Source of the DNA: JAVVHH01 sp032249615
GTDB lineage: Bacteria; Pseudomonadota; Alphaproteobacteria; Acetobacterales; Acetobacteraceae
Direction: 5' to 3'
Assembly: GCA_032249615.1 (NCBI GenBank)
Contig: JAVVHH010000083.1
Location: forward strand, 1-16,633
Length of the DNA: 16,633 nucleotides
Position numbers and translations under genes: made by a program. The notes beneath the pieces are model-generated. The model was not told where the DNA came from, did no database searches, and saw nothing but the letters and a program-made list of their open reading frames with translations. Shown here piece after piece: positions 1-7,014 of the stretch (position 1 is the first letter of the stretch; every line of letters starts with the position of its first letter).

Positions 1-70
1 GTCCGAAAGCATCCGGAGTAACAGGCTAGTTCAGCCTGCGGGCACAAATCCAAACAGAAGGGAGAACACG

Positions 71-367
71 ATGAGTGGAAGCTACGCGAACACCACCGAG
101 GCTGGGCGCTACGACCCCGATCGGCATGACAATCAGATCGTCGCTGTCTTCGAGACGCGGTCTCATGCCGAGTCCGCGCGGGATGCGTTGCTCAAAGCCG
201 GCCTTCCGCAAAGCGCCATTCAGGTGCTCGACCGCACCTCGGCCGGCGCCATCAAGGGACCGGCATGCAGGATGAGGGCTTCTGGGGCGCGATCAAAAGC
301 ATTTTCGCACCCGAGGAGGACCAATACGCCTACCACCACGCGATCGACCAAGGTCATGCGATGGTGA
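71..367 (+). CDS. YsnF/AvaK-like stress protein, N-terminal part (frameshifted)
   Basis: This reading frame carries the N-terminal half of a general-stress protein of the YsnF/AvaK type. Residues 20-60 (from DNQIVAVFETRSHAESA) look like the small alpha/beta domain found at the start of these proteins (YflT-like). Translation starts at ATG 71 behind a good Shine-Dalgarno, AAGGGAG at 58-64, with a 6 nt spacer. After about residue 62 (AIKG) the frame stops resembling the family and becomes Arg/Thr-rich. The expected continuation, beginning DEGFWGAIK, lies in another frame from 265. A single-base loss around 251-262, where there is an AAGGGACC run, would join them. The full protein would be about 312 residues, a normal length for the family. 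The last 35 residues encoded here are probably not natural. The molecular role of the family is poorly defined; it is linked to stress and envelope. Confidence 0.7.
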   Translation: MSGSYANTTEAGRYDPDRHDNQIVAVFETRSHAESARDALLKAGLPQSAIQVLDRTSAGAIKGPACRMRASGARSKAFSHPRRTNTPTTTRSTKVMRW

Positions 368-1008
368 TCGTCACCCCGACGGCCGGCACGGATCGGCACC
401 GGATCTTCGAAGCCCTGGAAGCGGCCGGCCCCATCGATCTCGATGAGAAGGTCGAAGAGTGGCGTCAGGGAGGCACCGAATACGGGTCGAGGATGTCCGG
501 TAGCGATCGCGACCGGCTCGCCCCTACGGCCACGGCCAACACCGGCGCCCGCGCGACGGGCACGGGCCAACCGGCGGCACAGGGCATGACCGGCGATAAG
601 GACACGATCCAGGTCGCCAAGGAGCGTCTGCGCATCGGCAAGCGCGAAGTCGCCCAAGGCGCCGTCCGCGTCCGCAGCTACGTCGTCGAGCGCCCGGTGG
701 AAGAGCAGGTGCGTTTGCACGAGGAACGGGTGGAGGTGGAACGCCATCCGGTCGACCGCCCGGTCAATCCGGGCGAAGCCGGGCTGTTCCAGGAGCGCAC
801 GATCGAGGCGCGTGCAACCTCCGAAGAAGCCGTCGTGCAGAAGGAGGCGCGAGTCGTCGAGGAGATCGACATCCGCAAGGTCGCGCAGGATCGGACCGAA
901 ACGGTGCGGGACACCGTGCGCGAAACCAAGGTCGAGGTCGACGATCAGGGCAAGCGCCAGGAGACGAGCGGTGCGGGCGCCGGCCGGAGCAACCCGCCGC
1001 GCAGATAG
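265..1008 (+). CDS. YsnF/AvaK-like stress protein with DUF2382 domain, C-terminal part (frameshifted)
   Basis: This is the larger part of the split YsnF/AvaK-like gene. It opens with the rest of the first domain (GFWGAIKSIFAPEEDQ, then HAMVIVTP at about residues 31-38). A low-complexity Ala/Gly/Thr linker follows at about 80-110. The DUF2382 region then runs from about residue 112 (IQVAKERLRIGKREV) to about 225, with the repeated charged pattern typical of the family (VRVRSYVVERPVEEQVRLHEE, cut here to its core VVERPVEEQVRL). The C-terminus is Gly/Arg-rich. No Shine-Dalgarno precedes ATG 265, which supports it being an internal Met of one longer protein and not a true start. The stop TAG at 1006-1008 is followed within 10 nt by a perfect palindrome. 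The protein looks cytoplasmic and very hydrophilic. Identification is firm for the domain; function is unknown. Confidence 0.75.
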   Translation: MQDEGFWGAIKSIFAPEEDQYAYHHAIDQGHAMVIVTPTAGTDRHRIFEALEAAGPIDLDEKVEEWRQGGTEYGSRMSGSDRDRLAPTATANTGARATGTGQPAAQGMTGDKDTIQVAKERLRIGKREVAQGAVRVRSYVVERPVEEQVRLHEERVEVERHPVDRPVNPGEAGLFQERTIEARATSEEAVVQKEARVVEEIDIRKVAQDRTETVRDTVRETKVEVDDQGKRQETSGAGAGRSNPPRR

Positions 1009-1017
1009 GGCGTGACC

Positions 1018-1039
1018 GGGGGAGGCAGCTGCCTCCCCC
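1018..1039. terminator. 22-bp perfect palindrome between convergent genes
   Basis: Positions 1018-1039 form a perfect inverted repeat with arm GGGGGAGGCAG and its exact complement. It lies 9 nt after the stop of the YsnF-like gene and 7 nt beyond the stop of the minus-strand kinase piece. The location suggests a terminator shared by both convergent genes. No T tract follows on either strand, so this is a GC-rich stem and not a classical intrinsic terminator. Confidence 0.5.
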
Positions 1040-1046
1040 ACCCTCG

Positions 1047-1940
1047 TCAGACAGTTTCCATCAGCGCCGCCAGACTATCGGCCAGGTGTGTCCCCGACAC
1101 CGGCTTGCGCAGCACCGAAAACCGATTGGCCAACGCCCCGTCGAGCGGCGCCAGCGGGGTGGCATACTCCGCGTTGCCCGTCAGCAGGATGGCCGGAAGA
1201 GACAGGCCTTGCGCCCGGCACATCCGGATCAGGTCTATCCCACTCATGCCCGGCATGTTCAGATCCGTGACCAGCGCCCCGATCGACCGGTTGCCATCCA
1301 GCATCGCGAGCGCCGCCTCCGCACTGGCCACCGGCAGCACGTCGTACCCCTCATCGGTCAACTCGGTCGCCAGGGCCGTCCGCACGATCTCTTCGTCCTC
1401 GACCAGCAGAACGATGCTGCGGGCTGATCCCGTCCGGCTCCGGGCGGGCGCCTCCGCTGGTTCGGCGGCCGCGTCGCTCAGCCGCGCGGGAAGCCAGAGC
1501 AGAACCGTCGTGCCCTTTCCCACCTCGCTCTGAATCTCGAGCTTGCCGCCAGATTGCTCGGCAAAACCGCGCGCCATGGCCAAGCCCAGACCGGTGCCGA
1601 CCCCCGGGCCTTTCGTGGTGAAGAACGGCTCGCTCGCCCGCGCGAGGGTCGCGGCATCCATCCCCGACCCGGTGTCCGTGATCGCGATCCGCACATAGGC
1701 GCCGGCCTCGAGCGGCTTGGGCCCGCTCGCCTCCGCGCCGATGGTCTCGACGTTCACGCTGAAGGTGAGCGTGCCCGCCGACACGATCGCATCGCGCGCA
1801 TTGGTCGCAAAATTGACGAGCACCGTCTCCAGTTGCCCCTTGTCGGCGAAAACGAACGGCAGGCGCGCGGGAAGCTCGAGGTCGATCGTAATATGGGCGC
1901 CGAGCGTGTGCCACAGGATCTCGCGCAGCCCCTCGAGCAC
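1047..1940 (-). CDS. Hybrid histidine kinase, C-terminal part: HATPase and receiver domains
   Basis: This is the catalytic half of the sensor kinase whose first half ends at the amber codon 1979-1977; both are in the same frame, 12 codons apart. From GTG 1940, residues 1-152 are the HATPase domain: N-box NFATNARDA (43-51), G1 box DTGSGM (89-94), and GTGLGLAMARG (115-125) in the G2 region. A linker rich in Ala, Pro and Arg follows. The receiver domain starts at about 176, with acidic pocket VEDEE (180-184), phosphoacceptor Asp226 in VTDLNMPG, and the conserved Lys in LRKPVS near the end. On its own it has no phosphoacceptor His. GTG 1940 lies inside the domain boundary and has no clear Shine-Dalgarno, so independent translation is doubtful. 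It ends just before the palindrome at 1018-1039. Confidence 0.8.
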   Translation of the reverse strand: MLEGLREILWHTLGAHITIDLELPARLPFVFADKGQLETVLVNFATNARDAIVSAGTLTFSVNVETIGAEASGPKPLEAGAYVRIAITDTGSGMDAATLARASEPFFTTKGPGVGTGLGLAMARGFAEQSGGKLEIQSEVGKGTTVLLWLPARLSDAAAEPAEAPARSRTGSARSIVLLVEDEEIVRTALATELTDEGYDVLPVASAEAALAMLDGNRSIGALVTDLNMPGMSGIDLIRMCRAQGLSLPAILLTGNAEYATPLAPLDGALANRFSVLRKPVSGTHLADSLAALMETV

Positions 1941-1976
1941 CGGTGCCAGATCGATCGCCTCGGCCCGCAGGTCGTT

Positions 1977-3356
1977 CTATTTGGCAAAGCCGAGCAGGCG
2001 CCGGGTCACCGAGCTGCCGCGGTCGACCGCGCCGAGCAGCAATTCGGCGAACCGGCGGACCGCATCCGGGTCGCCCGCCCGCTTGATGATCGCGGCCGCG
2101 CAGCCATTCGCCGCCTGCAGCACGTTGTTGAAGTCGTGGGCGATCCCACCCGCGAGTTGCCCGAGCGCCTGGATCCGCTGCGCCTGCAGCACCCGCGCCT
2201 GCGCGTCCTCCCGCGCGGCGATCTCAGCCGCCACACGGGCCTCCAGCTCTTCGTTCCAACGCCGCATCGCCGCGTCGGCGCGGTCCCGCTCGGCGATCGA
2301 CGCCGCCAGCCGGCGCGAGGCCTCCGCGATCGAACAGGAAACCTCGTTGACTTCACGCACCGACGTCTCGATCGGGCCGAGCAGGACAGGCTCGACGATC
2401 CGGGTCGCGAGGCGGCTCAACAGCGCGATCGCGCCCGCTAAACGCCGTCCGTATATAATGACGGCCGCCAGCGACAGGGCGGTCGCGCCCAGCACGAGCC
2501 CCCCCAGATACGCCATCGAGCGACGCAGCGGCGTATTGAGTACCGCCTCCGGCACCCCGATCGCAACCCGCCACCCCCAGGTCGGCAGCCGAACATAGGC
2601 CCCCCACACCGGGATGCCTGCCACGTTGACGGCCCGGACTGTGCCCTCGGCATCCTTGGCGCTTTCCCGGAGCGACTGGTTGGCGAGACTGCCGACGTAC
2701 CGGTCGTGGTCGGGCGAGCGTGCGATCAGGCGGTCCTGCCGATCGATGATCGAGATCGCCCAACCCGGCGGCGTCTGATGAGCCCGGAGCAGAGCAGCCA
2801 GGTTGGTTGCAGGAACGCCGACATTCAAGAAATACGCGATCTCGCCATCCCGCATCACCGGCGCATCGACCAGCACATAGGGCTGCTTGTCCGAAACTCC
2901 GGTGTAGAGGTCCGACGTGCAGACGGCGCGGGTTTCGAACACGCATCGATCGGTGGCGGTCACGGTTTCGGACGTCCGTTCCGGCAACTTCGTCCCGAAC
3001 GGGAACAGCGTATTGACGATCTGGGCGCCAGACCTGTCCCGCAAAACGATCGCGCCACCCTCCGGCGCGACCCGCAACGCCTGCTCGGAGAAGCGTCGAA
3101 GGTTGCCATCCGCCAGGGCAGGAGATGTCGCGAGCACGGACAGGATCGACTTGAAACCGGAAAGCTCGTGATCGAGGTCGACGGCGAAGCTGCGCGCCAC
3201 GAGCATAGTCTGGTTCTGATACTCGGCCCGCTCCCGCTCGAGGGAACTCAACCCGATGTACAGGACCAGCGCCCAGAGCGGAAGCATGACGGCGAGCGCG
3301 AAGCCGGCAAGATGGGCCCAGATCGGGAGCGTGAACCGCCTCCCGCGCTGCGCCAT
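1977..3356 (-). CDS. Hybrid histidine kinase, N-terminal part: sensor, membrane and phosphoacceptor domains (ends at an in-frame amber)
   Basis: This is an inner-membrane sensor kinase half. Numbering here counts from a possible TTG start at 3380. TM1 spans about 22-43 and TM2 about 289-310; the roughly 245 residues between resemble a periplasmic double-Cache sensor. A HAMP-like and coiled-coil stretch (about 311-400) leads to the H-box GGIAHDFNN with phosphoacceptor His415. The frame stops after LLGFAK at TAG 1979-1977. The next codons continue the family sequence in frame (NDLRAEAIDLAP, then the HATPase piece), so the stop is a nonsense codon in one gene of about 777 codons. I chose ATG 3356 as the start because it is standard and has GGAGGGAGAG 12 nt upstream; TTG 3380, with AAGGAAAG 4 nt upstream, is the alternative. 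The signal sensed cannot be told. No separate response regulator is adjacent. Confidence 0.8.
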   Translation of the reverse strand: MAQRGRRFTLPIWAHLAGFALAVMLPLWALVLYIGLSSLERERAEYQNQTMLVARSFAVDLDHELSGFKSILSVLATSPALADGNLRRFSEQALRVAPEGGAIVLRDRSGAQIVNTLFPFGTKLPERTSETVTATDRCVFETRAVCTSDLYTGVSDKQPYVLVDAPVMRDGEIAYFLNVGVPATNLAALLRAHQTPPGWAISIIDRQDRLIARSPDHDRYVGSLANQSLRESAKDAEGTVRAVNVAGIPVWGAYVRLPTWGWRVAIGVPEAVLNTPLRRSMAYLGGLVLGATALSLAAVIIYGRRLAGAIALLSRLATRIVEPVLLGPIETSVREVNEVSCSIAEASRRLAASIAERDRADAAMRRWNEELEARVAAEIAAREDAQARVLQAQRIQALGQLAGGIAHDFNNVLQAANGCAAAIIKRAGDPDAVRRFAELLLGAVDRGSSVTRRLLGFAK

Positions 3357-3556
3357 GGCCGAACCAGACTCTCCCTCCAACGACTTTCCTTCTTCGACGT
3401 CCGACCTCGCATCCCGTTACGATAATCAGGCGGCATAATCCATCCCGCGTGAAATTTCCCTTCGCGCAACCAACGGCCTATGGCCGGCGGGCGCGGGTTG
3501 GGCGAACCAAGACTCCTTGTGGACCGTTGTGCGCTCGGCAAACGGAGTGGCGGTGC

Positions 3557-4561
3557 ATGAAGGCGATGGTTTTGCGGTCCCCCATCGGGCTCGACCAGTT
3601 GCGGCTCGAAGAAATCGCCGACCCCGGCGCGCCCGGCCCCGGGGAAATCCGCGTGGCGCTCGGCGGCAGCTCCCTCAATTTCCACGACCTGGCCGTCGTC
3701 ACGGGCAAGACGGGGGCGCCCAATGGCCGCATCCCGCTGGCCGACGGCGCGGGAGTGGTCGAGGCCGCCGGAGACGGCGCCGAGTTCGCCCGGGGCGACC
3801 GGGTCGTGTCGTGCTTCTTCCCGCAATGGCAATCCGGCCCGCCGACCCTGGGCGACTTCAGCCTCACGCCCGGCGACGGCGCCGATGGCTTCGCGCGGCA
3901 ACACGTGGTGATGCCCGCCACCGCCTTCACCCTCGCGCCGAAGGGCTACGACGCCGTGGAGGCCGCGACGTTGACCACGGCCGGGCTCACCGCCTGGCGG
4001 GCGATGGTCGTCGACGGCAAGCTGAAGGCCGGCGACACCGTCCTCCTGCTCGGCACCGGCGGCGTTTCGATCTGGGCGCTGCAGATCGCCAAGCTGATGG
4101 GCGCGGCCGTCGCGATCACCTCGTCATCGGGCGAGAAGCTCGAGCGGGCGCGGGCGCTCGGCGCCGATTTCACCGTGAACTACCGCGAGCGGACGGAGTG
4201 GGGCCGGGTCGTGCGCGACTGGACCGGCGGGCGCGGCGTGGATCATGTCGTCGAGGTCGGCGGGCCCGGCACCTTGGCCCAATCGATCGAGGCCGTGCGG
4301 GTCGGCGGCCACATATCGCTCATCGGCGTGCTGACGGGCCGCTCCGGCGACATCCCCACCGCCGCGCTGATGGCCAAGCAGGCGAGGCTCCAGGGCCTGA
4401 TCGTCGGCAGCCGCAGCGAGCAGCAGGATTTCGTCCGCGCCCTCGACGCCTCGGGCATCCGCCCCGTCGTCGACCGCCGCTTCCCGCTCGATCAACTGGC
4501 CGATGCCTTCCGCTTCGAGCAGGGTGCCGGCCATTTCGGCAAGATCGGCGTCGCGTGGTGA
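3557..4561 (+). CDS. Zinc-free medium-chain NAD(P)-dependent alcohol dehydrogenase/quinone oxidoreductase family
   Basis: This 334-residue protein is a medium-chain dehydrogenase/reductase. The N-terminal GroES-like fold covers about 1-125, and the Rossmann domain has the nucleotide-binding turn LLGTGGVS at about 158-165. Zinc ligands are missing: the usual catalytic Cys region reads NFHDLAVV, and there is no four-Cys structural lobe. It therefore belongs with quinone-oxidoreductase-like members and not with Zn alcohol dehydrogenases. KLMGAAVAITSSS is the usual second Rossmann strand, ending in Ser residues that could favour NADPH. The frame is open from 3449, but the family match begins at MKAMVLRSP, so I place the start at ATG 3557 with GGAG at 3544-3547. 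It stands alone, divergent from the sensor kinase and about 95 nt ahead of the DUF2934 gene. The substrate is unknown. Confidence 0.85.
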   Translation: MKAMVLRSPIGLDQLRLEEIADPGAPGPGEIRVALGGSSLNFHDLAVVTGKTGAPNGRIPLADGAGVVEAAGDGAEFARGDRVVSCFFPQWQSGPPTLGDFSLTPGDGADGFARQHVVMPATAFTLAPKGYDAVEAATLTTAGLTAWRAMVVDGKLKAGDTVLLLGTGGVSIWALQIAKLMGAAVAITSSSGEKLERARALGADFTVNYRERTEWGRVVRDWTGGRGVDHVVEVGGPGTLAQSIEAVRVGGHISLIGVLTGRSGDIPTAALMAKQARLQGLIVGSRSEQQDFVRALDASGIRPVVDRRFPLDQLADAFRFEQGAGHFGKIGVAW

Positions 4562-4572
4562 GGGGGCCGGCA

Positions 4573-4596
4573 TCAACACGAGCGGAGGCGTGTTGA
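4573..4596 (+). terminator. Hairpin after the oxidoreductase gene
   Basis: TCAACACG (4573-4580) and its exact complement CGTGTTGA (4589-4596) form an 8-bp stem with an 8-nt loop, 11 nt after the oxidoreductase stop. No T tract follows. It may terminate or attenuate transcription ahead of the DUF2934 gene, or protect the 3' end of the message. Confidence 0.35.
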
Positions 4597-4655
4597 GTCG
4601 GCGAGGCGCCCGACCAAGCTGCTGCAGGCAGGCAATTGTCCAACGAGGTGACAGA

Positions 4656-4826
4656 ATGTCCGACACCGATCGCGAGCAAGTAGTCCGGCAGCGCGCCCAT
4701 TCCTTGTGGGAAGCCGATGGTTGCCCCGACGGCCGCGCCGAAGAGTATTGGCATCGCGCCGAGCAACTCGTTGCCGAGGAGCACGACCCCGACCGGCCCA
4801 CCATGACCGACGTGCCGCCGCTTTAA
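4656..4826 (+). CDS. Small DUF2934 family protein
   Basis: This 56-residue acidic protein matches the DUF2934 pattern: an Arg-Ala/His-x-x-Leu-Trp-Glu helix (RQRAHSLWEADGCPDG), then a second helix EEYWHRAEQLV. The family is common in alphaproteobacteria, usually as very small soluble proteins of unknown function. ATG 4656 is chosen because GAGGTG (4645-4650) sits about 6 nt upstream and the family homology starts right after it; the same frame is open further upstream but does not look like protein there. The stop TAA (4824-4826) lies inside TTTAAA and overlaps the stop codon of the convergent MFS gene on the other strand. Family assignment is fairly secure; function is not known. Confidence 0.75.
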   Translation: MSDTDREQVVRQRAHSLWEADGCPDGRAEEYWHRAEQLVAEEHDPDRPTMTDVPPL

Positions 4827-6013
4827 AGCGTGGCGGGCCGCACCAGCCGCTTGCGGCCCGCTCCCGCGGCGCCCGCCATGCCGACCGCCGTGTAGGCGAT
4901 CAGCAGCGGGCCCGCCGCGCTCCAATCTCCGGTCCATTGATGGGCCAGGCCCAGAAGCAGCGGCCCGAACGACGCGAGCATGTAGCCGACCGCTTGCGCC
5001 ATGCCAGACAGCTGCGCCGCCGTCCCCGCGTCGGGCGAGCGCAGCACGATGATGGACAGCGTCATCGAGAACACCGCCCCCTGCCCCACCCCCATCAGAG
5101 CGGCCGCGCCCCACACCCACGGCAGCGGCAGATAGAGGCACCCCAGGAACCCGGCGAGCCCGGCCGCAAGGCTCAAAATCGCCGGCGCCCGCTGGTCCGG
5201 CCACAACGCAGCGAACGGCGCGCCGCCGAGCGACGATCCCACCTGCACCAGCACCGACCCGGACAGCACCAGTCCCGCCGTCACCGCGGCCATGCCTCGG
5301 TCGCGCAGGATCAGCGCCAGCCAGCCGAAGGCGCAATACGTGGTCGTCGACTGCATGCCCATCAGCAACGTCACCTGCCAAGCCAGGCCGTTGCGCCACA
5401 GCCCGGGCAGCTTGCGGTTCGCGACGGGAATGAACGTCGCCGGCAGCGCCGGGATCAGCGCCAACCCGGCGAGCAGCGCCGGCGCCGCCCAGATCGCGAG
5501 CGCCGCGCCCCATGAGCCGAATGCAAGCGTCAACGGGGCGCTCGCCCCCGCCGCCAGCGCCGCGCCGATTGACAGCACCATCGTGTAGAGGCCGGTCATC
5601 AGCGCCACCCGGTCCGGGAAGTCGCGCTTGACCAGCGCCGGCAGCAGCACGTTGACCACGCCGATCGCAGCGCCCGCCAGGATGGCACCGGCAAACAGTG
5701 CCGTCGGCGTCTCCGCCCATCGGATCAGCGTCCCGGCCGACAGCAGCAGCACCATACCCAGCACGGTCCGCTCGATGCCGAAGCGTCGCGAGAGCCGCGG
5801 CGCCAGCGGCGCGAACAAGCCGAAGCACAGCGCCGGCAGCGTGGTCAGCACGCTGGCCGCCGCCGCCCCGATGCCCGTGCTGCGCATGACTTCGGGCAGC
5901 ACCGGCCCGAGGCTTGCGATCGCCGGCCGCAGATTGAAGCTGGCCAGCAGCAGCGCCGCCCCCAGCACCCAACGGCCGCCACGGCGCCCCGGGCCCGGCG
6001 CCACCTCCGTCAA
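4823..6013 (-). CDS. CynX/NimT-like MFS transporter
   Basis: This is an integral membrane carrier of about 396 residues with twelve hydrophobic segments, as usual for MFS. The opening helix contains LLASFNLRPAIASLGPVLPE, of which the short motif FNLRPAIAS is characteristic of the cyanate/nitroimidazole (CynX/NimT) branch. An LSRRFGIERT stretch fills the loop after TM2. The frame is open well upstream, but that sequence is the antisense of asparaginase and reads as low-complexity Arg/Gly. I place the start at TTG 6013, which overlaps the asparaginase stop as TTGA; GTG 6004 (just after GGAG) is the alternative. It is the last gene of the hydrolase-asparaginase-MFS operon. It probably moves a small organic anion or the nitrogenous product or substrate of that operon. 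The direction of transport cannot be inferred. Confidence 0.8.
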   Translation of the reverse strand: MTEVAPGPGRRGGRWVLGAALLLASFNLRPAIASLGPVLPEVMRSTGIGAAAASVLTTLPALCFGLFAPLAPRLSRRFGIERTVLGMVLLLSAGTLIRWAETPTALFAGAILAGAAIGVVNVLLPALVKRDFPDRVALMTGLYTMVLSIGAALAAGASAPLTLAFGSWGAALAIWAAPALLAGLALIPALPATFIPVANRKLPGLWRNGLAWQVTLLMGMQSTTTYCAFGWLALILRDRGMAAVTAGLVLSGSVLVQVGSSLGGAPFAALWPDQRAPAILSLAAGLAGFLGCLYLPLPWVWGAAALMGVGQGAVFSMTLSIIVLRSPDAGTAAQLSGMAQAVGYMLASFGPLLLGLAHQWTGDWSAAGPLLIAYTAVGMAGAAGAGRKRLVRPATL

Positions 6014-7014
6014 GGAGCGAAGGCCGAAGGCGCCAGCCGCACCTCGCCGACCCGGATGCCGTTCCAGTTCCGAAGCTCGGGCCGCGCAAGCCGGTCCACT
6101 ACGCCCGCCGCCTCGCCGCCGGGTTGGAGGAAGTGCTGCACCAGCGCGGCCGTCACCACCTCCGCCGCCCGCCCCGCCCCATCGTCGCACTTGACCGCGA
6201 AGCCGAGGCCCAGATCGGGCAGCGCGCCGCAATAGACGCCCTCCGCCCCGGTCTTGACGAAAGCGCGCGCGCCCAACGCCCGCATCAAGAGCGTATCGAA
6301 CCGTCCGGTGCCCGCCACCATGAACGGGTGCGCCGCGACGGCCGAACGGATGCGCCGGGCCGCGGCGGCGCGCGCCGGCCCGAACCCGTGTCCGCTCCCG
6401 AACCGCGCGAAGCCGAGCGCCAGATGCCGCAACGGGATCGCGTATGCCGGTATCGAGCACCCATCCGTCCCGTGGTCGGACAGCTCGGCGCCCGTCACCT
6501 CTGCCAGCGCCGCCGTCACCTCACGCATGACGGGGTGGTTCGGCCCGACATAGCCCGCGGGATCGACCCCGATGGCGCAGGCCGTGCACACGAATCCCGA
6601 ATGCTTGCCCGAGCAATTGTTGTGCAGCGCCGACGGGCGCCCGCCCGCCGCCGCCAGCGCGCGCGTCGCTTCCGCTCCGGACGGCCAATGGCTGCCGCAC
6701 TCGAGACAACTCTCGTCCCGCCCCGCCTTGCGCAACATCGATGCGGCCGTCTCGGTATGGCCGGGCTCGCCGGAATGCGACGCGCATGCCAGCGCGATCT
6801 CCGCCTCCGTCAGCCCGAACCGGTCCGCCGCACCCGTCTCGAGCAACGGCAAGGCCTGGATCGCCTTGACCGCCGAACGCGGGAACACCGGCATCTCGAC
6901 GTCGCCGAGCGCGAGCACGGTCGCGCCCGCCGCGTCCACCACCGCCACCGCACCGCGATGCCGTGACTCGACCCGGCCCCCGCGCGTCACCTCCACCAGA
7001 ACCGGATCATCCAT
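6010..7014 (-). CDS. Type III (Rhizobium etli-type) L-asparaginase family amidohydrolase
   Basis: This 334-residue protein belongs to the asparaginase II/ReAII-ReAV family (COG4448, PF06089), which hydrolyses L-asparagine to aspartate and ammonium and is unrelated to E. coli AnsA/AnsB. All signature residues are visible. A beta-lactamase-like Ser47-x-x-Lys50 lies in PRSAVKA. The metal site is Cys134 and Lys137 in HNNCSGKHSGF with Cys186 in DGCSIPAYA. A further Lys254 lies in FVKTGAEG, and SGEPGHTET spans 81-89. Length is typical. ATG 7014 overlaps the hydrolase stop by 8 nt and the 3' end overlaps the next MFS gene by 4 nt, so the three are translationally coupled. In this catabolic setting it may act on another amide, but the conserved site also fits asparagine. 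Confidence 0.9.
   Translation of the reverse strand: MDDPVLVEVTRGGRVESRHRGAVAVVDAAGATVLALGDVEMPVFPRSAVKAIQALPLLETGAADRFGLTEAEIALACASHSGEPGHTETAASMLRKAGRDESCLECGSHWPSGAEATRALAAAGGRPSALHNNCSGKHSGFVCTACAIGVDPAGYVGPNHPVMREVTAALAEVTGAELSDHGTDGCSIPAYAIPLRHLALGFARFGSGHGFGPARAAAARRIRSAVAAHPFMVAGTGRFDTLLMRALGARAFVKTGAEGVYCGALPDLGLGFAVKCDDGAGRAAEVVTAALVQHFLQPGGEAAGVVDRLARPELRNWNGIRVGEVRLAPSAFAP

Noticed and set aside
1..70. EcfG-type general stress promoter ahead of the stress-related genes (also checked before 4656 and 14177)
   Set aside because: No GGAAC element with a properly spaced GTT/CGTT was found in any of the three upstream regions.
220..1041. Long minus-strand open frame opposite the YsnF-like gene
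   Set aside because: It is the antisense of a GC-rich coding region, has no ribosome site or family resemblance, and the plus strand has a clear DUF2382 pattern.
2706..3425. Plus-strand frame opposite the kinase sensor region
   Set aside because: No ribosome site or known pattern; antisense of the membrane sensor.
3393..3426. Sigma-70 promoter TTCGAC to GATAAT upstream of the oxidoreductase gene
   Set aside because: The spacing is 22 nt, too long, and the match of the first element is poor.
4320..6089. 589-codon minus-strand open frame across the oxidoreductase, DUF2934 and MFS genes
   Set aside because: The translation is Gly/Arg/Ala low-complexity, and the region is fully explained by three genes with recognisable motifs.
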